A stretch of 64,000 nt of DNA from the NCBI GenBank assembly GCA_023386815.1, contig JAEWIZ010000021.1, positions 1 through 64,000 on the forward strand, read 5' to 3'. The stretch is from Bacillota bacterium (GTDB lineage: Bacteria; Bacillota; Clostridia; Lachnospirales; Lachnospiraceae). Shown one piece after another: positions 33,792-43,676 of the stretch (positions are counted from its first letter, which is position 1; the number at the start of each line of letters is the position of its first letter). Made by a program: the position numbers and the translations under genes. The notes beneath the pieces are model-generated. The model searched no databases, was not told the origin of the DNA, and saw only the letters and a program-made list of their open reading frames with translations.

Positions 33792-36215
33792 ATGCGAAAA
33801 AGTATCTTAGATGATAAAAATATCATGAATTTTGAATTTCAGATAGCGAAAAGTGAACCGATACATTTCCACCAGAGTATTGAGCTTCTCTATATATTAG
33901 AAGGTAATATTAAGATTACCATTGGAGATAGTGAATATATGGCTGCACCGGAGGATATTCTGGTGGTCAATGCCAATAAAAAGCATGCTTATCACTCCTC
34001 AGGTGAGGTGTTGCTTGGATATTTTCAAATAGATTTTCGGAAATTAAGTGAGATTTTAAACACTAATCAGATTCTGTTCTGGTGTAATTCCATCATGAAT
34101 AAGAATGCAGCCTATGATGAGCTTCGCAGTGTTATGCGGCAGGTGTTTAACCAATATCATGAAAAGAATGGTTTGAGCCTTATCGTTTTAAATGGCTTGT
34201 ATTACAGATTGCTTCAGATTTTAGTAGAGCATTTTTTGGTTCGTAGTGATGATAAACGGTTTTTAAATGATAAGAATCCCGATGAGGATCGCATGACAGA
34301 GATCATTAACTATATTAACGCTAACTATGATAAACGCTTAAGTCTGAATGAACTGGCGCAGCAGCTATACCTTTCAGTGCCCTATTTATCAAAATATATT
34401 AAAAGAAATATGGGTATGAATTTTGTGGACTATATTAATAATATCCGTCTGTATCATGCAATAGATGATATGTTGTATACGGACAAGTCTATTATGGGGA
34501 TTGCACTTGATAATGGATTTGCCAATACAGCTGCGTTTAATGAATTATTTAAACGAACCTATCACGCGAAACCCTCTGAGTATAGGCAGAAGATGCGCCA
34601 GACGATGAGTGTGGAGGGTGAGCAGGAAAATGAATATCTGATGAAAAAAATCGATGAGCGTGTCAGTGCATACTTAGAGCATAACATGCTAACTGCTCCC
34701 GTCGACATTGCAAAGGAAAATGAATATACGATTCTGGATGCGACGAAGTACACAGAATATCCAAAATACTGGAATCGCATGATTAATGTAGGACGGGCAG
34801 GAGACCTGCTGCGTTCTGATATGCAGGAGCATATTCTGATCTTAAAAGAGGAAATCGGTTTTCGTTATGTTCGTTTTTGGGATATCTTTGGTACTGAATT
34901 ATTAATCAATGAAAATAATGAAGAAGGAAGATATAATTTTGAAAAATTAGACAAGGTACTGGACTTTTTGGTTGAGCATGAAATAAGACCATATATTGAG
35001 ATGGGCTATAAACCAAAGAGACTCCATAGTACACTAACAAAAACGATTGTAGAGGAGCAAAGAGAAATCTCGTTTCAGAGCTTGCAAAGCTTTAAGCGAT
35101 TTATCACCAACTTTGCTGCTCATCTGGTGAATCGCTATGGTTTGGAAGAGATTGAAAAATGGTATTTTGAGCAGTGGAGTGGAGAAGACATAGAGAAAGG
35201 TTCTCAGGATGATAATTTCTTCGAGATTTTTAATACGCTATACGAAACAATTAAGAGAATTTCTCCTAACAGTATGGTAGGTGGCGGAGGAATTGGTATT
35301 CAGTACGAAAGAGGAAATCTGACCAAGTTGGTTGACCTTTGGAGTAAGCAAAAGCATTTGCCGGACTTTCTGTCTCTATATTGTTACCCCTATATTAAAG
35401 GGGATGAGGATGGGGTTGCATATGCGAAGATATCCAGTGACCGTAACTTTTTAAAGAATCAGTTGGAGATGGCATCCGCGGTAATCGCTGAATCGAAATT
35501 AAAGGATGTTGAAATTCATGTTTCTGAATGGAGTTCTACGATATCAAATCGGAACGTTTTAAATGACAGCTGCTTTAAGGGGGCATTCATCCTCAAAAAT
35601 ATTGTGGAGTGTATGAATACGACAGACATATTAGGATATTGGGTTGGATCCGATATTTTTTCAGAGCATTTTGATAGCTCTCCGATTCTTTACGGGGGTT
35701 GTGGCCTTCTGAGCAAGGATGGTATAAAAAAGCCTTCCTATTATGCTTACTATTTCCTAAATTATATGGGTAAGTATTTAATAAATATGGATGAGAACAG
35801 TATTGTGACAACGAATGCTCATAACAGCTACTATATTGCCTGTCATAATTATCGCCATTTAAACTATAAGTACTTTTTAAAATCTGAGGATGAAGTTGAC
35901 CTTGAGAAAATGTATCAGCTTTTTGAAGACAATGGAATGAAGCAACTAAATTATCAATTAACGAATATCAAAAATGGAAGATATAAGATTAAGACCTATG
36001 CCATCAGTGCTGATAATGGAAGTGTTCAAGAGGAGTGGAGAAAGATGGGCTTGAGCGACCATCTAACGAAACAGGAGGTAGAATACTTAAAGAGAATATG
36101 TACTCCCTATATACAGATACAGGAATGTAATGCTAAAGATCGAAAGCTGAATTTTGAGGTACAGATTAAAGCTCAGGAGATTAAATATATTCATATTAGC
36201 TATTTGTATAATTAA
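33792..36215 (+). CDS. AraC regulator fused to a degenerate GH39 domain
   Basis: An 807-residue one-component regulator. Residues 1-85 are an AraC cupin (HFHQSIELLYILEGN), 165-268 an AraC double helix-turn-helix (LSLNELAQQLYLSVPYLSKYIKR, GIALDNGFANTAAFNELFKR), and 310-800 a GH39 beta-xylosidase-like TIM barrel and beta domain. The GH39 nucleophile appears kept (E579 in HVSEWSS). The acid/base motif FEVWNEP is changed to F459-EQWSGE, putting Gly464 where the catalytic Glu should be. I infer a non-catalytic sugar sensor, probably for xylo-oligosaccharides, controlling the downstream island. No signal peptide; cytoplasmic. The GGAGG site decides the start. Confidence 0.85.
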   Translation: MRKSILDDKNIMNFEFQIAKSEPIHFHQSIELLYILEGNIKITIGDSEYMAAPEDILVVNANKKHAYHSSGEVLLGYFQIDFRKLSEILNTNQILFWCNSIMNKNAAYDELRSVMRQVFNQYHEKNGLSLIVLNGLYYRLLQILVEHFLVRSDDKRFLNDKNPDEDRMTEIINYINANYDKRLSLNELAQQLYLSVPYLSKYIKRNMGMNFVDYINNIRLYHAIDDMLYTDKSIMGIALDNGFANTAAFNELFKRTYHAKPSEYRQKMRQTMSVEGEQENEYLMKKIDERVSAYLEHNMLTAPVDIAKENEYTILDATKYTEYPKYWNRMINVGRAGDLLRSDMQEHILILKEEIGFRYVRFWDIFGTELLINENNEEGRYNFEKLDKVLDFLVEHEIRPYIEMGYKPKRLHSTLTKTIVEEQREISFQSLQSFKRFITNFAAHLVNRYGLEEIEKWYFEQWSGEDIEKGSQDDNFFEIFNTLYETIKRISPNSMVGGGGIGIQYERGNLTKLVDLWSKQKHLPDFLSLYCYPYIKGDEDGVAYAKISSDRNFLKNQLEMASAVIAESKLKDVEIHVSEWSSTISNRNVLNDSCFKGAFILKNIVECMNTTDILGYWVGSDIFSEHFDSSPILYGGCGLLSKDGIKKPSYYAYYFLNYMGKYLINMDENSIVTTNAHNSYYIACHNYRHLNYKYFLKSEDEVDLEKMYQLFEDNGMKQLNYQLTNIKNGRYKIKTYAISADNGSVQEEWRKMGLSDHLTKQEVEYLKRICTPYIQIQECNAKDRKLNFEVQIKAQEIKYIHISYLYN

Positions 36216-36218
36216 ATC

Positions 36219-36262
36219 AAAACAGAGCAAGATTTCACATACGAAAATTGCTCTGTTTTTTC
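36219..36262 (+). terminator. Intrinsic terminator after the AraC-GH39 gene
   Basis: AAACAGAGCAA pairs with TTGCTCTGTTT over a 17-base loop, followed by TTTTCA. Confidence 0.88.
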
Positions 36263-36469
36263 ATATTCTCTGAAACCAACTAAAAATGATGAAAGAAAGT
36301 ACGGTTAAATACAATAAGAATTAGAATGCCTTAGAAGGGATTATCTGATAGAATTCAAATAAGAAAACCAAAAGATGTGGCATCTTGGCAGTAATTCATC
36401 GTGAGAGTCAGGCACTGCTAAGGAAATTCTATATTTAATCATTCACTGAAATAGAAAGGTAAGAAAACA

Positions 36470-37915
36470 ATGAAGAAGTATGAAGCTCAAATCGTAGTTA
36501 TCGCTGCAGGTCCCTCCGGATTATCTGCCGCTGTACAGGCAGCAGAGGATGGTGCAAGTGTTATCGTGCTGGAAAAAGCAGCAACTGTTGGCGGAGCTGC
36601 CAACATGGGAATGGGTCCATTAGGAATTGGTACAAAGCATCAGAAGAGACAAATGATTGATCTCTCTGTGGAAAAGGCTTTCAATATGTTCATGGAGTAT
36701 ACACATTATCAGGTAGATGCAAGACTTGTAAAACGATATTTTGCACAGTCTGCTGAGACTATTGAATGGTTGGAGGATATGGGCGTAGAATTCGAGGGAG
36801 CTTTTCGTTATTTCCCGAAATCCGAAGCAACCTGGCATATCGTTAAAACCGATCGTGCAATTGGGCCAAGAGCTGCTTCCTTTATGAATAAGGCATTGTA
36901 TACGAAGGCATTAGAGTTAGGAGTAACCTTCTTTATGGAAACTCCGGCGAAGAAAATAATAATAGAGGATGGCAAGGTGGCAGGTGTTACCGCTATGAGT
37001 AAGGACGGCGAAGAGATTATGATCTCTTGTAAAGCGGCAATCATCTGTACCGGTGGTGCTGGTGCTAACAAAGAATTAATCAAACAAGAAACCGGCTTTA
37101 CCCAGGGCGAGGATATGTTTAACTTCGCGATTCCAGGTCTTGTGGGAGAAGGCATGAAGATGGCTTGGGAAGCTGGTGCTGGAAAAACTACCGTACGCAT
37201 TGAGATGGCAGCAAATATTGAGGGCTGCGACGAGCTGCCTCAGGGTGTGGCCAATGTATTCTCTCAGCCGAATCTATTAGTAAATAAGTTTGGTAAGCGT
37301 GTAATGAATGAGGATCAGATGCAGAATGCAACCTATCTTGCTAACGTAGTTACACATCAAAAGGACAAGATATGCTATAGCATTGTTGATACCTCCATCT
37401 TAAAATACTATATCCGTAATGGTGTAGATAACGTAAGCTTGGTTCGTACGAATCCAGATGTGTCCGATTTCTATGAAGGGATTAAAATAGCACAGGACAA
37501 TGAGTCCGAGGACTTCTTTGTTGCAGATACCATAGAAGAATTAGCGCAGAAGGCAGGTATCTCTGTTGATAATCTGATTGAAACCGTTGATGAATACAAT
37601 GAATATTGCGATAGCGTGGATGAAGAGTTCTTTAAGGACAAAAAGTATTTAAGACCACTCAAAAAGGCACCTTTCTATTGTGCAAAGGTTCGCGCAGGCG
37701 GTTATGGTACCGTAGGCGGTGTAAAAATTAATGAGAACTGTGAAGCGATTACAGAAGAATTTGAGCCAATCCCAGGTCTTTATTGTGCAGGTACGGATGC
37801 TTGTAATATCTATGATGACAGTTATATGTTCCTGCTTCCTGGCAATTCCATGGGGTTTGCAGTAAATACAGGACGTATTGCAGGCATGAGCGCTGCTGAG
37901 TTTGTAGGTGAGTAG
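36470..37915 (+). CDS. FAD-dependent oxidoreductase of the fumarate reductase/flavocytochrome c family
   Basis: A 481-residue flavoprotein. The N-terminal dinucleotide fold is VVIAAGPSGLSAAVQAAEDGASVIVLEKAATVGGAANMG; the first glycine of GxGxxG is Ala. Later motifs are 'AAIICTGGAGANKELI', 'GEGMKMAWEAGAG', and the C-terminal 'IPGLYCAGTDACNIYDDSYMFLLPGNSMGFAVNTGRIAG'. It lacks the FMN-binding domain and haem domain of larger relatives and has no signal, so it is a cytoplasmic soluble reductase or dehydrogenase. Relatives reduce fumarate, urocanate or cinnamate-like acrylates, or dehydrogenate ketosteroids. In this island a plant phenolic acid or a sugar-derived substrate is possible; unproven. 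Confidence 0.85.
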   Translation: MKKYEAQIVVIAAGPSGLSAAVQAAEDGASVIVLEKAATVGGAANMGMGPLGIGTKHQKRQMIDLSVEKAFNMFMEYTHYQVDARLVKRYFAQSAETIEWLEDMGVEFEGAFRYFPKSEATWHIVKTDRAIGPRAASFMNKALYTKALELGVTFFMETPAKKIIIEDGKVAGVTAMSKDGEEIMISCKAAIICTGGAGANKELIKQETGFTQGEDMFNFAIPGLVGEGMKMAWEAGAGKTTVRIEMAANIEGCDELPQGVANVFSQPNLLVNKFGKRVMNEDQMQNATYLANVVTHQKDKICYSIVDTSILKYYIRNGVDNVSLVRTNPDVSDFYEGIKIAQDNESEDFFVADTIEELAQKAGISVDNLIETVDEYNEYCDSVDEEFFKDKKYLRPLKKAPFYCAKVRAGGYGTVGGVKINENCEAITEEFEPIPGLYCAGTDACNIYDDSYMFLLPGNSMGFAVNTGRIAGMSAAEFVGE

Positions 37916-37943
37916 TAAGTAGACAGAATATAGAGAAATAATA

Positions 37944-38013
37944 AAAGGAAGTACAAGAAGCAAACTATTTCTAGGGCTATTAGAATAGGTGCAATAAATG
38001 TACTTCCTTTTTA
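37944..38013 (+). terminator. Probable terminator with a long loop
   Basis: AAAGGAAGTAC pairs with GTACTTCCTTT over about 40 bases and is followed by TTATC. Confidence 0.6.
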
Positions 38014-38054
38014 TCATAGGAATGGGAAACTAATGGAACTATACAAGGCTATTA

Positions 38055-38092
38055 ATTTAAGATAAAATACAGAGATTGAGATAATCTTAAAT
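38055..38092. promoter_or_regulatory. Inverted repeat before the kinase gene
   Basis: ATTTAAGAT (38055-38063) and ATCTTAAAT (38084-38092) are perfect 9-base inverted arms 20 bases apart, 28 bases before the sensor kinase start. It could be an operator or a leader hairpin. Confidence 0.4.
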
Positions 38093-38119
38093 ACCAGTTA
38101 ATAGGAGGATGGCTTTTCG

Positions 38120-39817
38120 ATGAAAGGAAAAAGATTTCGTTCAATCATTCATGAGGTAGTCATTTTACCACTGATTGTCATGGTGATAATTACGGTGATT
38201 ACTGTTATATCTAATCTTATCAGCTATCAAAATATGGAGCAGAAATTAATCGATGGTAATCTTAATTCCCTTCAAATTGCGATTAGCCAATTGGATAATA
38301 TGATATCTCAGATTGACACGGATTTTATCCAATATGTAACTGACAGTGAAAGTTATACTTTTATGAGTAAATATGATCAAAATACTTCAAAATCAAAATA
38401 TTTTCGCTATGAAGCTCAAACAACTCATTGGCTAAGTAATTTATCTGCTAGCTATGGGGGAATCCAAGGGGTTTTTGCATATTATGAAAATATGGACTTA
38501 CTTTTATTTCGTGGATATAATGCAGGGGCGAATATGCGTGTACACGAATACGTGAAAGAGCACCTGAATCGAAATGACCTGCGCTATAACCATTTGCAAA
38601 TCACAAATATATCAAATACGTACTATCTGCTGTATACAAAAAAATATGGAGATTTTTGCGGAGGTTGTTGGATTCCATTAAAGAGCATGACAACAAGTCT
38701 AGGATTGAATGACGAGAATTTATTGGGCACTGTTTACTTTATGGACACAACGTATGCCAATACAATATCTGAGGAAGCATTGAATTCATATCTGAATACC
38801 AATGGGATAAGTAAAAAAAACATTGTTGTATCAAAGCAAAAATATAAGAATTATTCTGTGGTTTCGAGGGAGGGAGACTTCTATCTTGGTTTATTAATTC
38901 CTGGTACCTCGTTGCTGAGTAATATTCCTACCATTAATAAAATTATCTTTGCCATTGTCATTTTATCGATTTTCATGGTTCCTGTTTTGCTTTATTGGCT
39001 CCAGATAAAGATAGCCAGGCCATTAAAGGAGCTAGCACATGCCATGAAAATGATCGGTAATGGTGATCAGGAGTATAGGATACCACTCGCGAGTATTACA
39101 GATAATAATGAATTTACAAGATTGATGGAACGTTTTAATCAGATGATGGATGAATTAAACGAACTTGAGATTAACTTATATAGAACAAAAATTCGAGAGC
39201 AAAAATCAAAGCTTAAATATATCAGTCAACAAGTCAGACCTCATTTTATTCTAAATGCATTAAATCTGGTCTATACCTATAAAGTTGATGAATTTGATTT
39301 GGCGAAAAAAATGGTTCTGTACTTAACAAAGTACTTTCGGTATATTGTGAATCTTCAGGTGGATTTTGTAGCTTTGGAAAATGACTTTCAGCATGTGAAA
39401 ACGTATCTTCAGATTCAAAAAGAGAGGTATCTGGATCGCTTGGATTATGTTGTTGAATGGGAAAAGCAAGTGAGCAGTGTTTTAATTCCCCCATTGATTG
39501 TTCAAACTTTTGTGGAAAACTGTATTAAATATGCCTTTAAAAATGATGAAAAGATGTTTGTCTTTGTCCTAGCACGTGAGCTAGAGGGTAAATTAAAGGT
39601 TTCCATTACAGATACCGGTAATGGGTTCCGGGAAGAAACCTTGGAGAGAATAAATAACTTTATTCGGACAAGAACCTATCAGGATAACTTAGGTATTGGT
39701 GTCCAGAATGCGATAGAACGGATGGATATACTCTATCAGGAAAAGGTAAGAATTGAAATCAGTAATGCACCAACGGGTGGTGCAGTAGTTGAAATCTATT
39801 TGCCATTGAACATGTAG
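38120..39817 (+). CDS. YesM-type sensor histidine kinase
   Basis: A 565-residue membrane kinase. Helix 1 is at 12-35, an extracytoplasmic Cache-like sensor at 40-272 and helix 2 at 273-294. A HAMP follows (295-350), then a His_kinase domain with H375 in QQVRPHFILNAL and a HATPase_c domain (VENCIKYAF, DTGNGF, GIGVQNAIERM). This is the LytS/YesM class that pairs with AraC-type response regulators. The sensor domain contains an unusual CGGC (C180, C183). The response regulator gene follows after about 145 bases and the sugar-binding protein next, so it probably senses the island's oligosaccharide. Confidence 0.93.
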   Translation: MKGKRFRSIIHEVVILPLIVMVIITVITVISNLISYQNMEQKLIDGNLNSLQIAISQLDNMISQIDTDFIQYVTDSESYTFMSKYDQNTSKSKYFRYEAQTTHWLSNLSASYGGIQGVFAYYENMDLLLFRGYNAGANMRVHEYVKEHLNRNDLRYNHLQITNISNTYYLLYTKKYGDFCGGCWIPLKSMTTSLGLNDENLLGTVYFMDTTYANTISEEALNSYLNTNGISKKNIVVSKQKYKNYSVVSREGDFYLGLLIPGTSLLSNIPTINKIIFAIVILSIFMVPVLLYWLQIKIARPLKELAHAMKMIGNGDQEYRIPLASITDNNEFTRLMERFNQMMDELNELEINLYRTKIREQKSKLKYISQQVRPHFILNALNLVYTYKVDEFDLAKKMVLYLTKYFRYIVNLQVDFVALENDFQHVKTYLQIQKERYLDRLDYVVEWEKQVSSVLIPPLIVQTFVENCIKYAFKNDEKMFVFVLARELEGKLKVSITDTGNGFREETLERINNFIRTRTYQDNLGIGVQNAIERMDILYQEKVRIEISNAPTGGAVVEIYLPLNM

Positions 39818-39961
39818 ACAAATGTTAGGATAACGAAATGATATAGATATAGTCTGATTAAAAACTCGAAAGATAATAAAAGATAATAGAAAATGATTAA
39901 TAAAATTAGAGAAGATAATGTATTACATTGCATGGAAATATGCAGGGGGCAAGGAGGAACT

Positions 39962-40747
39962 ATGGTTAATGTATTGATTGTTGATGATGAGCCTAGGAGT
40001 GTCGATGCGATACAGATGAATATTGAATGGAGAAAATGCGGTATCCGTGAGGTTTACAAGGCACTGAATATGGATTCTGCAATTTCGATGATTAAAAAAC
40101 ATAAAATTGATATCCTTATTTGTGATATAGAGATGCCAAATGGATCAGGGCTTAATTTACTTGATTGGGTCAGAGATAATAAATATGATATTAACTGTAT
40201 CTTTGTTACCTGTCATCCGGAATTTGATTATATGAGAAAAGCAATTCAATTAAAGTGCTATGATTATGTTCTGAAACCGATTGATTATTCTGAGTTGTTC
40301 CGAATTATTACTATGTTAGTAAAGAAATTAGAAGCCTTCTCCTCCGGTGATAAAGATATCGAAGCAGTTAACTGGGGAAGACTTACAGATTATCAGATTA
40401 AAGAGAAGGAAAATGAAATTTGTGAACAGGACGTGGAACAGAAAGTAAAAAAATATATCAGGGATCATATGATGGATTCTTTCAGTGTCCCTGATATTGC
40501 CAAAGAGCTTAATTTCAACCCACAGTACTTAATGAGAGCCTTTAAAAATAAAACTGGGCTAAGCATTATAGACTATATAACACAAGCCAGAATGGAAACA
40601 GCGACCCACATTCTTAAGGATACAAAAATCTCGATCAAGGATGTTGCTTTCATGGTAGGATACTCTGACTATGCATATTTTACTAGGGTTTTTAAAAAGG
40701 AATGCGGGATGTCGCCGACAGAATATCGAACTATGAAGCAAATATAA
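39962..40747 (+). CDS. YesN-type response regulator (REC plus AraC HTH)
   Basis: A 261-residue regulator. The receiver domain 1-120 has D8-D9, phospho-acceptor D55 (LICDIEMP) and KPIDY. The AraC domain is at about 160-258 (FSVPDIAKELNFNPQYLMRAFKNKTGLSIIDYI, IKDVAFMVGYSDYAYFTRVFKKECGMSPTEYR). I chose ATG 39962, 5 bases after AAGGAGG; an upstream in-frame ATG lacks this site. Partner of the adjacent YesM-type kinase and probable activator of the following ABC/GH operon. Confidence 0.94.
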   Translation: MVNVLIVDDEPRSVDAIQMNIEWRKCGIREVYKALNMDSAISMIKKHKIDILICDIEMPNGSGLNLLDWVRDNKYDINCIFVTCHPEFDYMRKAIQLKCYDYVLKPIDYSELFRIITMLVKKLEAFSSGDKDIEAVNWGRLTDYQIKEKENEICEQDVEQKVKKYIRDHMMDSFSVPDIAKELNFNPQYLMRAFKNKTGLSIIDYITQARMETATHILKDTKISIKDVAFMVGYSDYAYFTRVFKKECGMSPTEYRTMKQI

Positions 40748-40989
40748 TACAAGAAATCTTCGTTCTAAGGAATCAGAATACTAGTTATATTGATAAATGA
40801 TAATAATGTTTTATGATGACAAGCTCTTTTGTGCAGTATTCTTATAAAACGTAGCAAGAAAATTCATGATACGCAGAAAAAAGTAACAAAACAATAGGTC
40901 ATTTTAGTCCAAGTACAGGTAATTATTTTACTATAACGGTAAGTTCCTTTTTGATATATTGTAATCACCAACAAACATTAGGAGGGTTT

Positions 40990-42552
40990 ATGAAAATGAA
41001 ACATTGTAAAAAGTATTTATCAGTAGTAATGGTACTTGTTCTTGCAGTAACATTGTTGGTGGGTTGTTCTTCAAAAAAAGCAGAAGAAACCACAGAAAGC
41101 AATAATGCAAAAGTAACCCAGGGGGCGGATACTACAGCAACAGAGAAGGAAGAACCATATGAAATTGTCGTAGCAATCATTAACATCTACCAAGATTATG
41201 CGGATATTGCAGAGGTAGAAGCGGCAATTAATGAGATTACAGTACCTGCAATTAATAGTACCGTAAAGTTAAAGCTGGTACCAATCTCAGAGCAAGGAAC
41301 CAAATTAAGTCTATCTGTTGCAGCTGGCGAAAAGATTGACTTAATAAATACAGGTTTAATAACGAAACCAGGACCGCTCGTTAGTGAAGGTTTATTAACC
41401 GACATAACAGATTACTTAACACCAGCATTAAAAGAGCATGCAGGAGATCTATTAGCAGCCGGAACAATTAATGGTAGAGTATATGCTTATCCATCTATCT
41501 TATATCCGGGACAGGAAATAGTTTTCTTTTATGATAAAGACTTAGCAGATCAATATGGCATTACAGTACCGGATAAGATTTCATCAAATGAAGACTTTGT
41601 TAAGATCTTTGAACAGGTGAAAGCCAGTGGTATGTCAGCTTATGGAATATCTCTTGGTGATGGCGGTGGTGCTTCTATCACTGAGTTTGGAGCAAATTTT
41701 GATGCACTCGGTGATAATAACTCACTAAGCTATGGTGTTGTTGTAGATCCTGCAAACAATACAACAATCACCAATTGGTATGAATCACAGGAATTTTATG
41801 ATTTGTGTAAAGACCATTATGATTGGATGCAGAAGGGATATGCTATTCCGGATTCTTTAACAAATGGCTATACAACGACGGATTCTATGACTAACGGACA
41901 ATGTTTTGGATTTACTTGTAGCTACGGTGTAGGTTCTAGTGAAGCATATTGGTCTAATATGACTGGAAAAAATCTTGGAGTATCAATCATTAGAGAAGCA
42001 CTATTAACTACAGCAGCTACTATTACACAGTCCTGGGGTGTAGCAAGCAATAGTGAAAAACCGGAAAAAGCGGTTCAATTATTGGATTTAGTCTACTCTA
42101 ATACTGAGCTTGCAAACCTTATGAACTATGGTATTGAGGGTAAACATTATGTTAAGGCGGAGGGCACCAAGAACATAATTACATACCCGGAAGGTGTTAA
42201 CAGTCAAAGTGTTGGCTATGGCGGAGATATGATTCAATGGTTTGGTGATACTAAGACAGTATTCCAACGTACACCTAATACTGACGAGTTCTTTGCAACA
42301 ATTGATGATTTTGGATTAGTTGGAGCAGCTAAGTCCAACTGTCTTGGTTATAACTTCGACACAGCTAAGGTAACAACTCAGCTTACGGCAGTACAAAATG
42401 TTGTCAACGAATATAAAGCTACATTAACAACTGGAAATGTTAATCCTGATGAAGTGATTCCTGAATTTAATAAGGCTTTAAAGGATGCTGGTATCGAAGA
42501 AATTATCAAAGAAAATCAAACGCAGTTGGATGCTTGGTTAGCAGCTAAATAG
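40990..42552 (+). CDS. Sugar ABC transporter substrate-binding lipoprotein
   Basis: A 520-residue binding protein of the LplA/extracellular solute-binding family 1 type. The signal peptide ends in a lipobox LVGC with lipidated C26, followed by a Ser/Thr/Glu linker. The start ATG 40990 follows AGGAGGG. It is the first gene of a binding protein-permease-permease-GH3 operon. A partial terminator after it would give more binding protein than permease. LplABC-type systems import oligosaccharides and share an MsmK-like ATPase encoded elsewhere; no ATPase lies in this operon. Substrate inferred as a xylan- or beta-glucan-derived oligosaccharide. Confidence 0.92.
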   Translation: MKMKHCKKYLSVVMVLVLAVTLLVGCSSKKAEETTESNNAKVTQGADTTATEKEEPYEIVVAIINIYQDYADIAEVEAAINEITVPAINSTVKLKLVPISEQGTKLSLSVAAGEKIDLINTGLITKPGPLVSEGLLTDITDYLTPALKEHAGDLLAAGTINGRVYAYPSILYPGQEIVFFYDKDLADQYGITVPDKISSNEDFVKIFEQVKASGMSAYGISLGDGGGASITEFGANFDALGDNNSLSYGVVVDPANNTTITNWYESQEFYDLCKDHYDWMQKGYAIPDSLTNGYTTTDSMTNGQCFGFTCSYGVGSSEAYWSNMTGKNLGVSIIREALLTTAATITQSWGVASNSEKPEKAVQLLDLVYSNTELANLMNYGIEGKHYVKAEGTKNIITYPEGVNSQSVGYGGDMIQWFGDTKTVFQRTPNTDEFFATIDDFGLVGAAKSNCLGYNFDTAKVTTQLTAVQNVVNEYKATLTTGNVNPDEVIPEFNKALKDAGIEEIIKENQTQLDAWLAAK

Positions 42553-42583
42553 CTGATTTTATTCCTATCAAAGACGATTTCAT

Positions 42584-42617
42584 TAAGAGGGCAGTCAAGC
42601 TTTGCTGCCCTCTTTCT
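42584..42617 (+). terminator. Intra-operon terminator hairpin
   Basis: AAGAGGGCAG pairs perfectly with CTGCCCTCTT over a 10-base loop, then TCTA. It lies between the binding-protein and permease genes and probably tunes their ratio. Confidence 0.85.
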
Positions 42618-42755
42618 ATAGAAAAGAATACAGCAGTATGACTATTCAATGTAATTTACCATAAAGAAATTCAAATTACCTGCGTTACGAAAGCGCATTA
42701 AAAATTGCACAAAATTAAGTATGCGCAAGAAAGCTGCGCAGGAATAGGAGTCAGT

Positions 42756-43667
42756 ATGAAGAAAAGTAAGCAGTTTAAAAAATGGTTACCAATTTATATC
42801 TTAGGATTACCAGGAATTTTATATTTAATAATTAATAATTATATGCCGTTATATGGTTTGCTTATTGCTTTTAAAAAATATGATTATAAGATTGGTATTT
42901 GGAACAGCCCGTTTGTAGGTTTTCAGAACTTTGAATTTTTATTTAAGACGAAAGATGCGTGGGTCATTACAAGAAACACGATTGGATATAATTTGCTTTT
43001 TATCTTTTTGAATACAGTATTTGGAATTGCATTAGCAATCTTTTTAAATGAGGTAAGAAAAAAGGTGTCAAAAAAAATCTACCAGACAGCAATCCTATTA
43101 CCATATCTGATGTCCATGGTTGTAGTATCTTATCTGGCATATGTGTTTCTCGGGGATAAGACGGGGCTAATTAATCATCTGTTGAGATCTATGGGGATGC
43201 AGGAAATTAAGTTTTATATGACAAAGACTTATTGGCCACTTATTCTAACCTTTGTAAATGAATGGAGAAGTATCGGTTATGGAACCATCATATTTCTAGC
43301 CAGTATCGTAGGCTTTGGCGAATCCTTTTATGAAGCCGCAGAACTTGACGGAGCATCTAAATGGTATCAGATAAAAAGGATTACCATACCACTTTTAAAA
43401 CCAACTATCATTATGTTAGTTACATTAAGTATGGGTAATATTTTCCGATCTGACTTTGGACTGTTCTATCAGGTTCCAAGAAATCAAGGTATGCTATATT
43501 CCGTGACGAATACAATCGATACCTATGTATACCGTGCATTACTACAGAACGGTAATATTGCTTTATCTTCTGCAGCAGCCTTTTACCAATCCGTTGTTTG
43601 CTTTATCACAATCATGATTTTTAACATGGTTATTAATAAATATAGTAAAGAAGATGCATTATTCTAG
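42756..43667 (+). CDS. Sugar ABC transporter permease, LplB type
   Basis: A 303-residue permease with six helices. It carries the 'YILGLPGILYLIINNYMPLYGLLIAFKKYDYKIGIWNSPFVGFQNF' start typical of LplB, and the EAA loop 'YEAAELDGASKWYQIKRITIPLLKP' that docks on the ATPase. The start ATG 42756 follows AGGAATAGGAG. It forms a heterodimer with the next gene's product, 9 bases downstream. Confidence 0.94.
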   Translation: MKKSKQFKKWLPIYILGLPGILYLIINNYMPLYGLLIAFKKYDYKIGIWNSPFVGFQNFEFLFKTKDAWVITRNTIGYNLLFIFLNTVFGIALAIFLNEVRKKVSKKIYQTAILLPYLMSMVVVSYLAYVFLGDKTGLINHLLRSMGMQEIKFYMTKTYWPLILTFVNEWRSIGYGTIIFLASIVGFGESFYEAAELDGASKWYQIKRITIPLLKPTIIMLVTLSMGNIFRSDFGLFYQVPRNQGMLYSVTNTIDTYVYRALLQNGNIALSSAAAFYQSVVCFITIMIFNMVINKYSKEDALF

Positions 43668-43676
43668 AAGGAGGAT

